Source: Gentiana macrophylla (lineage: Eukaryota; Streptophyta; Magnoliopsida; Gentianales; Gentianaceae). From it: a DNA stretch of 64,000 nt. Positions within the stretch are counted from its first letter, which is position 1. Each line of letters begins with the position of its first letter. The stretch is from the NCBI GenBank assembly GCA_026214975.1, contig CM047807.1:65513824-65577823 (forward strand). The letters run 5' to 3'. The notes beneath the pieces were generated by a model that was not told where the DNA came from, did not search any database, and worked only from the letters and a program-made list of their open reading frames with translations. Below are positions 44,650-54,026 of the stretch, in pieces. The translations under genes were made by a program, and so were the position numbers.

Positions 44650-45180
44650 TATGCCTAAATGAAGAATGTTCCATGAATTCTGCAAGATAAGTTACCACCT
44701 AAACTGAAAGATCCAGAAGTTTTACCATTCCATGTGAAATTGGAGGATTTCTGTTTAAGAAGGTCTTATGTGATCTAGGAGCAAGTATAAATCTCATGTC
44801 TTATGAGGATTATAGAAAGTTAGGCATAGGAAAGCTTACCAAGACTGAAATGACTCTGCAAATGGCGGATAGATCGATTAAGTACCCTAAAGGAATTATA
44901 AAGGACATATTGGTTAAAGTAGACAAATTCTATTTTCCAAAGAGACTTTGTAGTTATGGAAATGGAAGATCATTATTCAAAGACTCTTATTCTAGGTCGT
45001 CCATTTCTAGCTACAGAAGAACTTTAATCGATGTGCGAAAGGAGAATTAATCTTAAGAGTCAATGAAGACGAAGTTACTTTCAATATTTTCAAAGCTATG
45101 AATCATGCATCATCAGAATCATGTTCTTTTATAGAAGATATTCATTCTGTCTATGATAATCGATTACCAACTTTTGAAGA
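44650..45180 (+). pseudogene. Element C protease
   Basis: The reading PCEIGGFLFKKVLCDLGASINLMSYEDYRKLGIG at 44730-44830 is the retropepsin active site with DLGAS. TEMTLQMADRSIKYPKGIIKDILVKVDKFYFP follows. Frames change before 44796 and near 44940 and the ILGRPFLAT-type strand is damaged (about 44990-45020). It follows gag directly. Confidence 0.8.
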
Positions 45181-45302
45181 CAGTTAGAAGAATGCTTAAC
45201 TCTATCTATCTATAAAGAAGATGAGGAAGACATTGAAATGAAAGAGATAATTCTTTCTTTAGATACGAAAGTTTTACCTTTAAACCACCATGGCATAAGT
45301 AC

Positions 45303-46930
45303 TTGGAATTAGAACTAGAAGGACCAGTTCTTAAATCGTCAATAGAAGATCCGCCAAAGAACCTGGACTTGAAACCATTACCTTTAAATCTGAAATATGC
45401 TTTTCTTGAAACTGATAATCTATTACCGATTATTATTTCATCAACTTTAACTGAGCAACAAGAAGATCAATTACTTAGAATGTTGAAAAAGCATAAGAAA
45501 GCTTTTGGATGGACAGTTGCTGATATTCGAGGTATTAGCCCTGAGATTTGCGTTCATAAGATAATTCTGAAGGAAGATGCTAAGCCTTGTATTCAACCGC
45601 AACGCCGCCTCAACCCAAATTTGCAGTTAATTGTTAAGAAAGAGGTCATTAAGCTATTAGAGATGGGAATAATTTTTCCCATATCAGATAGTGAATGGGT
45701 AAGTCCAACTCAAGTGGTACCAAAGAAAGGAGGTTTCACCAGTGAAAGAAAATGATAGAAATGAATGGATTCCAACAAGAGAAATTACAGGTTATCGAAT
45801 GTGCATTGATTTTAGGAAACTAAATGATCATACTAAGAAAGATCATCATCCACTTCCATTCATAGTTCAAATGTTGGAACGGTTAAGTGGTCATAAATAT
45901 TACTGCTTCTTAGATGGTTATTCAGGTTATTTACAGATTTTCATTGCAGCAGGAGATAGGGAAAAGACTACTTTCACTTGTCCTTATGGAACTTTTGCGT
46001 ATAAAAGAATGCCGTTTGGTTTATGTAATGCTCCACTCGTTTCAAAGATGCATGATGGCTATATTTTACGATATGGTTGAGAAATTCTTGGAAATTTTTA
46101 TGGACGACTTTAGTGTTTACGGAGATTCTTTTGGTAAATGTTTGTCGCACTTAGAAAGAGTGTTGCAACGTTGTGAAGATACCAATTTGGTCTTAAATTG
46201 GGAAAAATGTCATTTAATGGTATCAGAAGGAATTGTTCTAGGCCATCGAATCTCTGAAATAGGAATTGAAGTTGATAAAGCTAAGGTTGAAGTAATTGAA
46301 AAATTACCACCACCGCTTAATCTAAGGACTCTAAGAGGATTTCTTGGACATGCGAGGATTTTATAGGAGATTTATTGCAGATTTTTCAAAGATAGCGAAA
46401 CCCTAAGTCATTTGCTTGAAAAGGAAGTACCTTTTAACTTCGATAGTAAATGTAAGGAAGCTTTTCGGACCTTAAAAACAAGATTAACTCATCGCACAGT
46501 GCTAATAGCACCAGATTGGAATTTACCGTTTGAGATTATGTGTGATGCGGTGATTTAGTTGTAGGAGCGCTTTAGGTCAAAGATATAACAAAATTCTCAA
46601 AGCTATTTACTATGCATCTCATACGTTAAATGCGACTCAACCGAACTATACAACTACGAAAAAGAATCTGTTGGCTGTAATTTTTGCCTTAGATAAGTTT
46701 AGATCGTATATTGTTGGTTCTAAGGTAATAATTTATACTGAGACCATTCGACTTTGAAGTATTTAATGAGTAAGAAAGATCTGAAACCACGTCTTCTTAG
46801 ATGGATTCTCTTACTTGAGAGTTTGATATTGAAATTAAAGATAAAAAGGGAAGTGAGAATGTAGTAGCGCATCATCTAAGTAGAATGGAAAATGATGGAG
46901 AAAAGGGAATAGAAATTAAAGATTCATTTC
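45303..46930 (+). pseudogene. Element C reverse transcriptase and RNase H
   Basis: Three overlapping frames (45303-45755, 45742-46080, 45914-46366) carry the RT blocks: KAFGWTVADIRGISPEIC, QRRLNPNLQLIVKKEV, SEWVSPTQVVPKKGG, YRMCIDFRKLNDHT, YCFLDGYSGYLQIF, AYKRMPFGLCNAP, FMDDFSVYGDSF (catalytic, near 46097), LGHRISEIGIEVDKAK and LRGFLGHAR. RNase H follows in pieces to about 46930 (TTKKNLLAVIFALDKF, DKKGSENVVAHHLSRM). Single-base changes of frame occur near 45740, 46050, 46365, 46560, 46740 and 46815. Not functional as read. Confidence 0.88.
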
Positions 46931-48290
46931 ACGATGAACAACTTTTAGAATAGATACTCCTTCAACCATGCAAATTATTAAAGAATAGAATTCCTTCTAA
47001 GGAAATGTCACCCTGGTTTGGAGATATCATTAATTACTTAACTCGTGATTATATTCCGTCTCATTGGACTTGGCGTGAGAAAAAAGAAATTCTTTTATGA
47101 CTTAAAATTTTATTACTGGAGGAACCGGACCTTTTCCGTAAATGTTCGGATGGGATAATCGAAAGTGTGTGCCTGATAATGAAATTTTAAGTATTTTATC
47201 ATTTTGTCATGATCGTGAGGCGAGAGGTCATCATGGAGGTTGGAAAAGCTGCTTTTAAAGTTTTACAATGTGGTTTTTATTGGCCTACGCTATATAGAGA
47301 TGCTTATAAATATGTCAAATCTTGTGAATCTTGTCAAAAATGGGAAATGTATCTAAAAACATGAAATGCCTATGCAACCTATTTTAGAATGTGAGTTATT
47401 TGATGTTTGGGAATAGATTTCATGGGACCATTTCCTATATCTTTTGGAAAAAGATTTATTCTAGTAATGGTAGATTATGTTTCGAAATGGGTAGAAGTCA
47501 AGCTCTTCCCACTAATGATACCAAAGTTGTCATACGATTCCTTAAAAGAATATATTTACACGTTATGGCATTCCGAGGGCTATCATTAGTGATAGAGGTT
47601 CACACTTTTGTAATAGACCATTTACCAAGATAATTGAAAAATATGGTGTAACGCATAAGTTAGAAACGCCTATCATCCGCAAACCAAAGGGTCGCAGAGG
47701 TGTCTAATAGAGATCAAAAGAATTGTAGAAAAGACAAGTGGATTCAAATCGAAAAAAGCAAGGCGATTAAACTAGACGATGCATTATGGGCATATAGAAA
47801 TGACTTTTAAAACACCAATTGGTTGTTCTCCTATAGGTTAGTTTTTGGTAAGTCGTGTCATCTCCTCAGGTTGAGTTAGAACACCGAGCCTTCGGGCTAT
47901 TAAATTTTTGAATTTCGATCCTAAGGTCAGCCGGTGATCATAGATTGCTTCAATTGACGTAACTAGAAGAATTCCGTCTCGATTCTTATGAAAACGCCGA
48001 ATCTACAAGGAACACACAAAATCCTTTCACGATAAGAGAATCTATAGTCGTGAGTTCCATGTAGGTGATCGAGTGCTCTTGTACAATTCACGTTTAAAGT
48101 TATTTCCGGAAAGCTTAAATCAAGATGGACAGTCCATTTAAAGTAACGAGTTTACAAATCTGGAGTCATTGAACTAATCGATGGAAATACAACTTTTATA
48201 GCCAATGGCCATAGAGTAAAGTTATTTGTGGAAGGAGAAGGAACCGCAGACCGAAAGAAGAAATAATGCTACTAACTGATCCTCCGACAA
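46931..48290 (+). pseudogene. Element C integrase
   Basis: The zinc-binding part reads CHDREARGHHGG and FYWPTLYRDAYKYVKSCESCQK around 47205-47340. The catalytic core starts [28 protein letters not shown] (47414 onward), then SDRGSHFCNRPF and the damaged E region near 47700. The C-terminus has [16 protein letters not shown] near 48063-48110. Many single-base shifts split it. Confidence 0.85.
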
Positions 48291-48437
48291 AGTAAAAAGC
48301 GAGAAATCGAGAAACTCGAAAAGCGAGAGAGTTAAACTCACCGAATACCAAAGCTAATTATCTTTACTCTACTTTTATGTGTTTTATTTATGTTTAAAGT
48401 AGTTTCGTCTTTTACCGGATAGACGTAAAAGAACTGG

Positions 48438-48899
48438 ATGTCTTTTCTAGATAGAATAGGAATTTTTATACTGCTTTTGAAATTAGGCTTGGATAAAGAT
48501 GTCGCGTTTAAAATAGAAGCTTCAGTTTTTGAGAAAAACAAGAAATTGTTGAGAGAGATCAAACTGAAAGAACTATGTAATGGAAATTCGAGAAGTTCGA
48601 TAAAGAGAAGGGCAAAGTTTTTAAGAAGGTGTAGAAGCTGTGGAAAAAGTGAGCATGAAGGGAAATGTAGGGAAAGCACAACCAAATCCCAGGATGAGTG
48701 TTTGAATGTTGTTAAGAAGGGAACGATTAGGTGGTTATCCGAAAATCCCGATGGAGATCAAAGAGAAAATTCGAACGCCTCATTTCTTAAGGTTAGGTTG
48801 ATAGAACGTTACATCGTAACTCCTGGAAGATTTAGAAGTATTGGAATTAGGACCCTCGTGAATTTTGTAATACTTATAAAATTTTTATATAACTTTTGA
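48438..48899 (+). CDS. Small frame with a zinc-knuckle-like motif downstream of C pol
   Basis: 153 codons from ATG at 48438 to the stop at 48897. The N-terminal part is helical and rich in K, E and L. At about residues 64-76 it reads CRSCGKSEHEGKC, a C-x2-C-x4-H-x3-C arrangement close to the CCHC knuckle of gag proteins, in a basic setting (KRRAKFLRR before it). The C-terminus ends in a hydrophobic stretch (LVNFVILIKFLYNF). It lies between integrase and ORF3, in its own frame, about 150 bp after the last integrase homology. Element C gag lacks a knuckle, so this could be a separate nucleic-acid-binding product. I know of no named family for it. Confidence 0.5.
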   Translation: MSFLDRIGIFILLLKLGLDKDVAFKIEASVFEKNKKLLREIKLKELCNGNSRSSIKRRAKFLRRCRSCGKSEHEGKCRESTTKSQDECLNVVKKGTIRWLSENPDGDQRENSNASFLKVRLIERYIVTPGRFRSIGIRTLVNFVILIKFLYNF

Positions 48900-49000
48900 A
48901 AATTTTATAAATAGGATCTTTATGAAATTATTTAAAAGTTTTATAAAGTTTTTATAAAAAGTTTTTTTTATTTATTTTTATTTTTGTAGAAGTTTTATTA

Positions 49001-49039
<39 letters not shown>

Positions 49040-49043
49040 ATTG
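48900..49043 (+). other. AT-rich spacer with poly(A) run
   Basis: No gene. A run of about 34 A residues (49004-49037, plus neighbours) stands just before the dyad pair at 49044-49078. Confidence 0.7.
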
Positions 49044-49078
49044 TCGGATCGATCCGACCTAAACCCGGATCGATCCGG
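49044..49078 (+). promoter_or_regulatory. Paired CGGATCGATCCG dyads upstream of C ORF3a
   Basis: TCGGATCGATCCGA (49044-49057) and CCGGATCGATCCGG (49065-49078), cores 21 bp apart. No clear TATA follows; a pyrimidine-rich stretch (49108-49135) does. Confidence 0.5.
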
Positions 49079-49359
49079 AACCTGAAAAAACCTAAAAAAG
49101 GGACGGGGACCTCTTTCTTCTTCTTCTTTTTTTTCTAAAAACAGCCGCCTCCTCCTTCTTCCCCCAATTCGAATTTTTTCCTTCAAATCATCACACACCA
49201 TCACCATTAAACTACACCACTTCTTAAACTTTTCTCATTTTCCACTCCTCTCTCCAAATTTGCATTTACATTGAAGTAATTTTCAAGGGAAAGCTTCAAC
49301 TTTCATTCCGCGACTTTCCATCTTTTCGGCCAAATTTCAACCTTTTTAAGCTTTGTAAG

Positions 49360-49502
49360 GTAACATTGTAGTCACTTATTTTCTTAATTTCGCTTTTTAT
49401 GCAATTTTTATTTTTCAACCTTTTGTCACTCACATTTGTATCTTTTTTGTTTTGTGTTGTTTTGTTTTTTTGTGTTGTTTTGTTATTGTGTCACTATCGT
49501 AG
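49360..49502 (+). other. Possible intron before C ORF3a
   Basis: Donor GTAAG|GTAACA with GT at 49360-49361, a T-rich interior, and acceptor ATCGTAG ending at 49502, two bases before ATG at 49504. The signals are good but unsupported by transcripts. Confidence 0.45.
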
Positions 49503-49503
49503 A

Positions 49504-50892
49504 ATGGCCGAATCATCGAAAGCTAGTAAAAACGCATAAACCGCATATCCCTACCCAAATTCCAGATTATAGAAACTAGGCCTTTAATGAAGAAGAATTG
49601 GCGCTTAGTTTTGAAAGAACTGCGTCTGCTGCAGCTAAGAAAGCATTGAAAAATAAATTTGGACAAGTGTTTAGTTGCAATAGAGAGGGCTTAGACTTTA
49701 AAGATTTGGGAAGGAGGTGAAGGAAATTTTGAAAGGAGGCATTGGATGGAATTAGCCAGCTTTAAGGTCGGGAGAAATTAACACCACCTTAGTAGCTGAA
49801 TTTTATTCTTTGGTAGCAACTCACAATGCTACGGATGAAGGTGAGTTAACCATCAACTTTGAGAACTAGGACCGAGGCCGTTTACTCCTCACATTATAAA
49901 TGCTATTTATGGTATTCTGATATACCGGAGAATGATGATTATTATACGATTTGGAATTTGGATGAGCCAACAGACTTTGATCATCTTGTTGCGTAGCCTG
50001 AGAATGAGTTAGATCCCATCTTTGCCGTCTGGCATGAAAACAGTTTTCCTATGGGAAATGTATCCGGGATATGAAAGCCATTAAGCGTTTTATTAGTCAT
50101 ACTCTTTACCCAACTCGGCATTTTACATCTTTTGGTAAAGAGGATTTGTGCATTGCTTGGGCTATAGTTAATGATGTACCTGTGGATATAGGCAGAGTAA
50201 TGTGTAGAAGGGCCAAGGAATTTGCCTGATCGCTAGACCAGCGATCCACATGCCTTTTCCGTGTTTTATTTCTTCCTTGTGTCGTCGATAGAGTCCCCGA
50301 GCTCCCAAATGATAATTTGATGATGGTAGATGACACACTTATCGGTCCTAGTTTACCACTTAGGCCGGCGGGAAGAATAAACTTTTGGACCCTAACCGTC
50401 GGCGACCTCAAATTTACTCCATCTCTGCTGTCCCTCCTTCATCCAAATCAAACTCAAACTCAATTTCCGAATACCATCACTTACGATTTGTTCCAATCCT
50501 TGGCCTATGATGTTCATCGTGCTAATGCCAATATGGCTGTTTTTGCGGAAAGGAATAGATTATGGTCTGAAGATTTACGTCAAGGCATGCGAGGTATATA
50601 TCAAATGAATATACTACAGAACCCTTCCTATGCCGAGATGGATATTCCGCATTGCCAAACCCAGCCTTATACCTTGCCCGATTTCATTCCACCGATGCCA
50701 CCTCACTCAGACTTCCAACAAATGCCACATTCTTTTGGATTTCAAACTAGTGGTGTAGGGGATTTTTCGACAGGTACTACGGCAGCTGCGACATCAGAAT
50801 GGACTGGATCTGGATCATTTGGCCATACCACGATGAGATGGGGAAGCACTTTTTCTGATATCACGAGAGATGAGCTCGATGGGACTAGATAG
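49504..50892 (+). pseudogene. Element C ORF3a, putative plant transposon protein, decayed
   Basis: From ATG at 49504 (MAESSKASKNA) the frame is lost at once. In other frames the domain can be traced: EFYSLVATHNATDEGELTI near 49800, FISHTLYPTRHFTSFGKEDL and VNDVPVDIGRVM near 50090-50200, RVLFLPCVVDRVPELP near 50260. The last 191 codons (50317-50892) are open and read as a proline-, serine- and glycine-rich tail with TYDLFQSLAYDVHRANANM. The LYPTRHF block matches IYPTRDF in ORF3b. It is therefore a diverged paralogue of ORF3b and of B ORF3. Role unknown. Confidence 0.55.
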
Positions 50893-51275
50893 CTCGATGC
50901 GGATGTCAACTTATTTTCAAGATCCATCCCAAGAATCGACCCGTTCTCAAGCTTTGCCAAGTTCAAGCCACGTCGAACTGAGTGATGAAGAGGAGTGATA
51001 ATTTTTAAACATTCTATGGTTTTTAACATTGAAACAATTTTATTTATCATGCACTTTTTCTTTTTTTCGTTTAATTTTAAGTTGTTTTGATCATAGTAGG
51101 ATTTTATTTTAATACGATTTTCATGTTTTCATTGCATATTAGAGTATTACGATCTTGTAGTAAAATTTATCGTTATAACATAAAAAATGATGAACCAAAA
51201 ATAGGAAGAAAACTTGTCACCTAGAAAAACTAGGCATTTTTCAAGCAAAATCGACTCGTCCGTGAACGATAATGT
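50893..51275 (+). other. Spacer between C ORF3a and ORF3b
   Basis: AT-rich, no gene. Ends at the next group of dyads. Confidence 0.6.
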
Positions 51276-51452
51276 TCGGATCGATCCGGCTTTTCACCGG
51301 ATCGATCCGGCGTGAGTATGCCGACCTGACAACATTACTGGTTCAGAGGCCGGATCGATCCGGCCCTATCTCGGATCGATCCGGAAAGTACAAAAACGCG
51401 CAGAAAGTAGATCTTTTCTACTTTTGCTTGATGGATGTATTTCTATAAAAGG
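51276..51452 (+). promoter_or_regulatory. Putative internal promoter of element C: two dyad pairs and a TATA box
   Basis: Dyads at 51276-51289, 51297-51310, 51349-51364 and 51370-51384; cores are 21 bp apart within each pair. TATAAAAGG at 51444-51452 is followed 66 bp later by the ATG of ORF3b. The LTR promoter has the same order (pair, pair, TATA). The flanking sequence differs, so it is not simply an LTR fragment. Confidence 0.55.
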
Positions 51453-51517
51453 AAAGAGCAACAGCCAAACTTTTGCTCATTCTTTCCTTTCTTCTATTTT
51501 AAATCTCTATTTCAGAA

Positions 51518-52327
51518 ATGTCTAACCGATCCTCTCCTTCGGTTAATAGTTATGAGCCACATACGCCTGATGGTGTGGTCCCCGAAGGGCATGCCTCTTG
51601 TTTTCATAATGAAGCCCCGAGACATCTAAGTTTTGTCCGTTCTCCTATTCTGATGGAGAAAGGTTTAAACACTGAAAAAATTGATCAATGGGGACGTAAT
51701 CTAATCCGAGGTTGCGGGTGGAAAAAGTTGATAAGGACTCCCAGAGGTCGAATAAACATTTCGATTGTTAGAGATTTCTTTGCGTCTCTCACTGAGATAA
51801 CGACAGTAGCCTCATCTCAACTTATTACAGTTAGGGGAATCGTTATTTCATTTTCACCAGTCATCATAAATCAAATCTATCAAATTCCACCATGTACTTT
51901 TGATCGAAACCCACACTTCGAGTTTCTTTGGGAACTTGGGGATGCGTATAATGTTGTAAATAAATCGTCTGCGAAGCCTTTTCATTCGTATTTCCGTTGT
52001 TTGATCATAACTATGATTCCTCAACTCGGCTTTACCCCCTCATTTAAGGCGTGGAAACGCTTCATTAATTCTCGGATCTATCCAACTAGAGATTTTTATG
52101 GGGTTACGGATGATGAGATCTTTCTTTGTTGTATCGCGTTATTTGTGGGAGCATACATTGATTGGGGAGTTTTGATTTTTAAGACCGCAATTAATTTTGC
52201 GATAGAAAGACGTAATAGGGGAAGACCGCTACCATTTGCACTGGTTATCTCTCACCTTTGTATCCAATCAATCACGTGCACGAGTTCGCTCTTGGCGAGA
52301 TTTTTCCATCTCGTGATTCTCGATTAG
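51518..52327 (+). CDS. Element C ORF3b, putative plant transposon protein (Transposase_32-like)
   Basis: 269 codons from ATG at 51518 (MSNRSSPSVNSYEPH) to TAG near 52325. It holds GWKKLIRTPRGRINISIVRDFFASL, then LITVRGIVISFSPVIINQIYQIP, matching LVREFYAN...VVVRGVEVPFTPEVINQ of B ORF3. RIYPTRDFYGVTDDEIFLCC and a hydrophobic FVGAYIDWGVLIF follow. The C-terminal half of the B protein is missing: the last codons before the stop (LVILD) are followed in another frame by EIFPSRDSRLGLLPW, which suggests a recent frameshift near 52300. No signal peptide is visible. The domain family is widespread in Athila-like elements; its function is unknown. Confidence 0.65.
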   Translation: MSNRSSPSVNSYEPHTPDGVVPEGHASCFHNEAPRHLSFVRSPILMEKGLNTEKIDQWGRNLIRGCGWKKLIRTPRGRINISIVRDFFASLTEITTVASSQLITVRGIVISFSPVIINQIYQIPPCTFDRNPHFEFLWELGDAYNVVNKSSAKPFHSYFRCLIITMIPQLGFTPSFKAWKRFINSRIYPTRDFYGVTDDEIFLCCIALFVGAYIDWGVLIFKTAINFAIERRNRGRPLPFALVISHLCIQSITCTSSLLARFFHLVILD

Positions 52328-54004
52328 GATTACTTCCGTGGATACTCCCGGATGTTCATCTACGGTTTGATAATCGATTAGAAGTTGTGTTGTTAAGATG
52401 GTAGTTGTTTAAATTAGTTGTTTAATCGTTTTTGTTGTTTGTTACTTTTATTTATAGTTTGTAATAGTGTTTAATATATATGTCATTTTCTTTAATCAAA
52501 ATAATATATGGTTGCTAAAAATAAGAAATAATAATCAAAATCATATAAAATTTTAATTTTATTTGCAAACTACTTTTTATTTACTCACTTGAACATCGGA
52601 GACGATGTCATTTTAAATAAGTGGGGAGTGGAAGTAAGTTAGTAAATAAAAATTAAAATTTTCTTATATAAATTTATACTTAATTGCTTAATACTTAGTT
52701 TAATTTTTCTTGGAACAAAATAATTAGATAATATATAATTAATATGAATAAAAACAATATAAATTGGTAAGAATAGATTTTAATTAAGTAAAATAAAGTA
52801 GATATATTATAATTATATTATATATGTCAATTTTAGATCTTTATAAGATTTTAAGTATATGTAACTATACATAAATATTGTCAAGTAGGTTTCATATGAA
52901 ATTTTAGCAAATATACTTATATTTATAATGAATTTTTAGAATAATTTTCTTTGTAAAACGAAATATGAATATGGAATCGGATTAGGAATGATGAGATTTT
53001 GACACCACAAAATTACCTCAACCTTGATTAGAGTGATCAAGACCTCACTCAAAATAGCCATTTTTGATCATAACCGACCCTTGGCTTATTTTGGTCTACA
53101 TTTCCTAAAAATCCCACGAGTTTGTACGTACTTATGAAAAGAGATGATAGCACAGAAGCTAAGGATGGTGTATGTTGAGGTGAAAAAAAAAAAAAAAAAA
53201 AAAAAAAAGAAAAGAAGAACAAAGCACCATATTTACAGAGAATTAATCGAATACCAGGTATCTTCCTTATCTTTGATCGACAGATATCGGTAGTAGCTTC
53301 CAATGATTTGAGTGCAGTAGGGTGTTATCTAGAAACGTCCTATATCACTATGAGGTATAAAGCTCCCGATAAAAATTCGAATCATAAGATCTCAAGAATG
53401 ATTACGAGTTTAAGGAAACCGACTCGTAATTTTAGATCGAAAGAGTATTACTCCGATCAATCTTGATGAAGCAATGCTTGTAAATTTGATTTTCTACACA
53501 CACTCACGCTTTTAGTTCTTAATATTGAAAAAGAAGAGAGAAAATCTTAAAAATAGTTGGAAAAGGAGATTTTATTAATCGAAATCTGTTTTTGATCAAG
53601 CGTGAAGGTGTAAGCACGCGTCACGACTTGCCTCTTTCTCTTTTGATTTCTTTTTCTATCTTTTCGATTAACCAATGTCCTATCCTAAAAGTATTAGCCA
53701 TCTTGTCAATTACTTGACTTAGTCTTTGATTCCAAATATTTCATATAAGTTGAGATAGGAAAATAATTCTAGAATTTTAATTATATTTATTGAGTAGATT
53801 TTGTGAAATTTCATTTGAATAATAGTTGATAAATAATTTATCAAAGTTATCTACACTGTTTATCTTATTAATTTCTAAGAAAGATATAATTAATATGTTT
53901 ATAATATTGAAATGATATTTTACTAATTTAAAATTCTATCTACCACTTATATTATTTTTATCGTAATTTTTATATATTACCGCTTATTTTGCTCGAGGAC
54001 GATC
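52328..54004 (+). other. C 3' non-coding region
   Basis: AT-rich, no gene. A second polypurine-like tract (TAAGTGGGGAGTGGAAG, 52618-52634) lies about 1.4 kb before the true one. Conserved stem-loop at 53318-53342. An A-run at about 53184-53208. The text TTTTGCTCGAGGACGA precedes the polypurine tract. Confidence 0.65.
53318..53342 (+). other. Conserved stem-loop C1
   Basis: TAGGGTG, 11-nt loop TTATCTAGAAA, CGTCCTA: a 7-bp stem with G-U and U-G pairs. Preceded by ATGATTTGAGTGCAG and followed by TATCACTATGA, as in B and D. Confidence 0.65.
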
Positions 54005-54011
54005 AAAGAGC

Positions 54012-54026
54012 TAAGTGGGGAGTAGT
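54012..54026 (+). other. Polypurine tract of element C
   Basis: TAAGTGGGGAGTAGT directly before the 3' LTR, preceded by CTCGAGGACGATCAAAGAGC. Confidence 0.8.

Noticed and set aside
49004..49207. Reverse frame ending in a long run of F
   Set aside because: Reading through a poly(A) run; no gene evidence.
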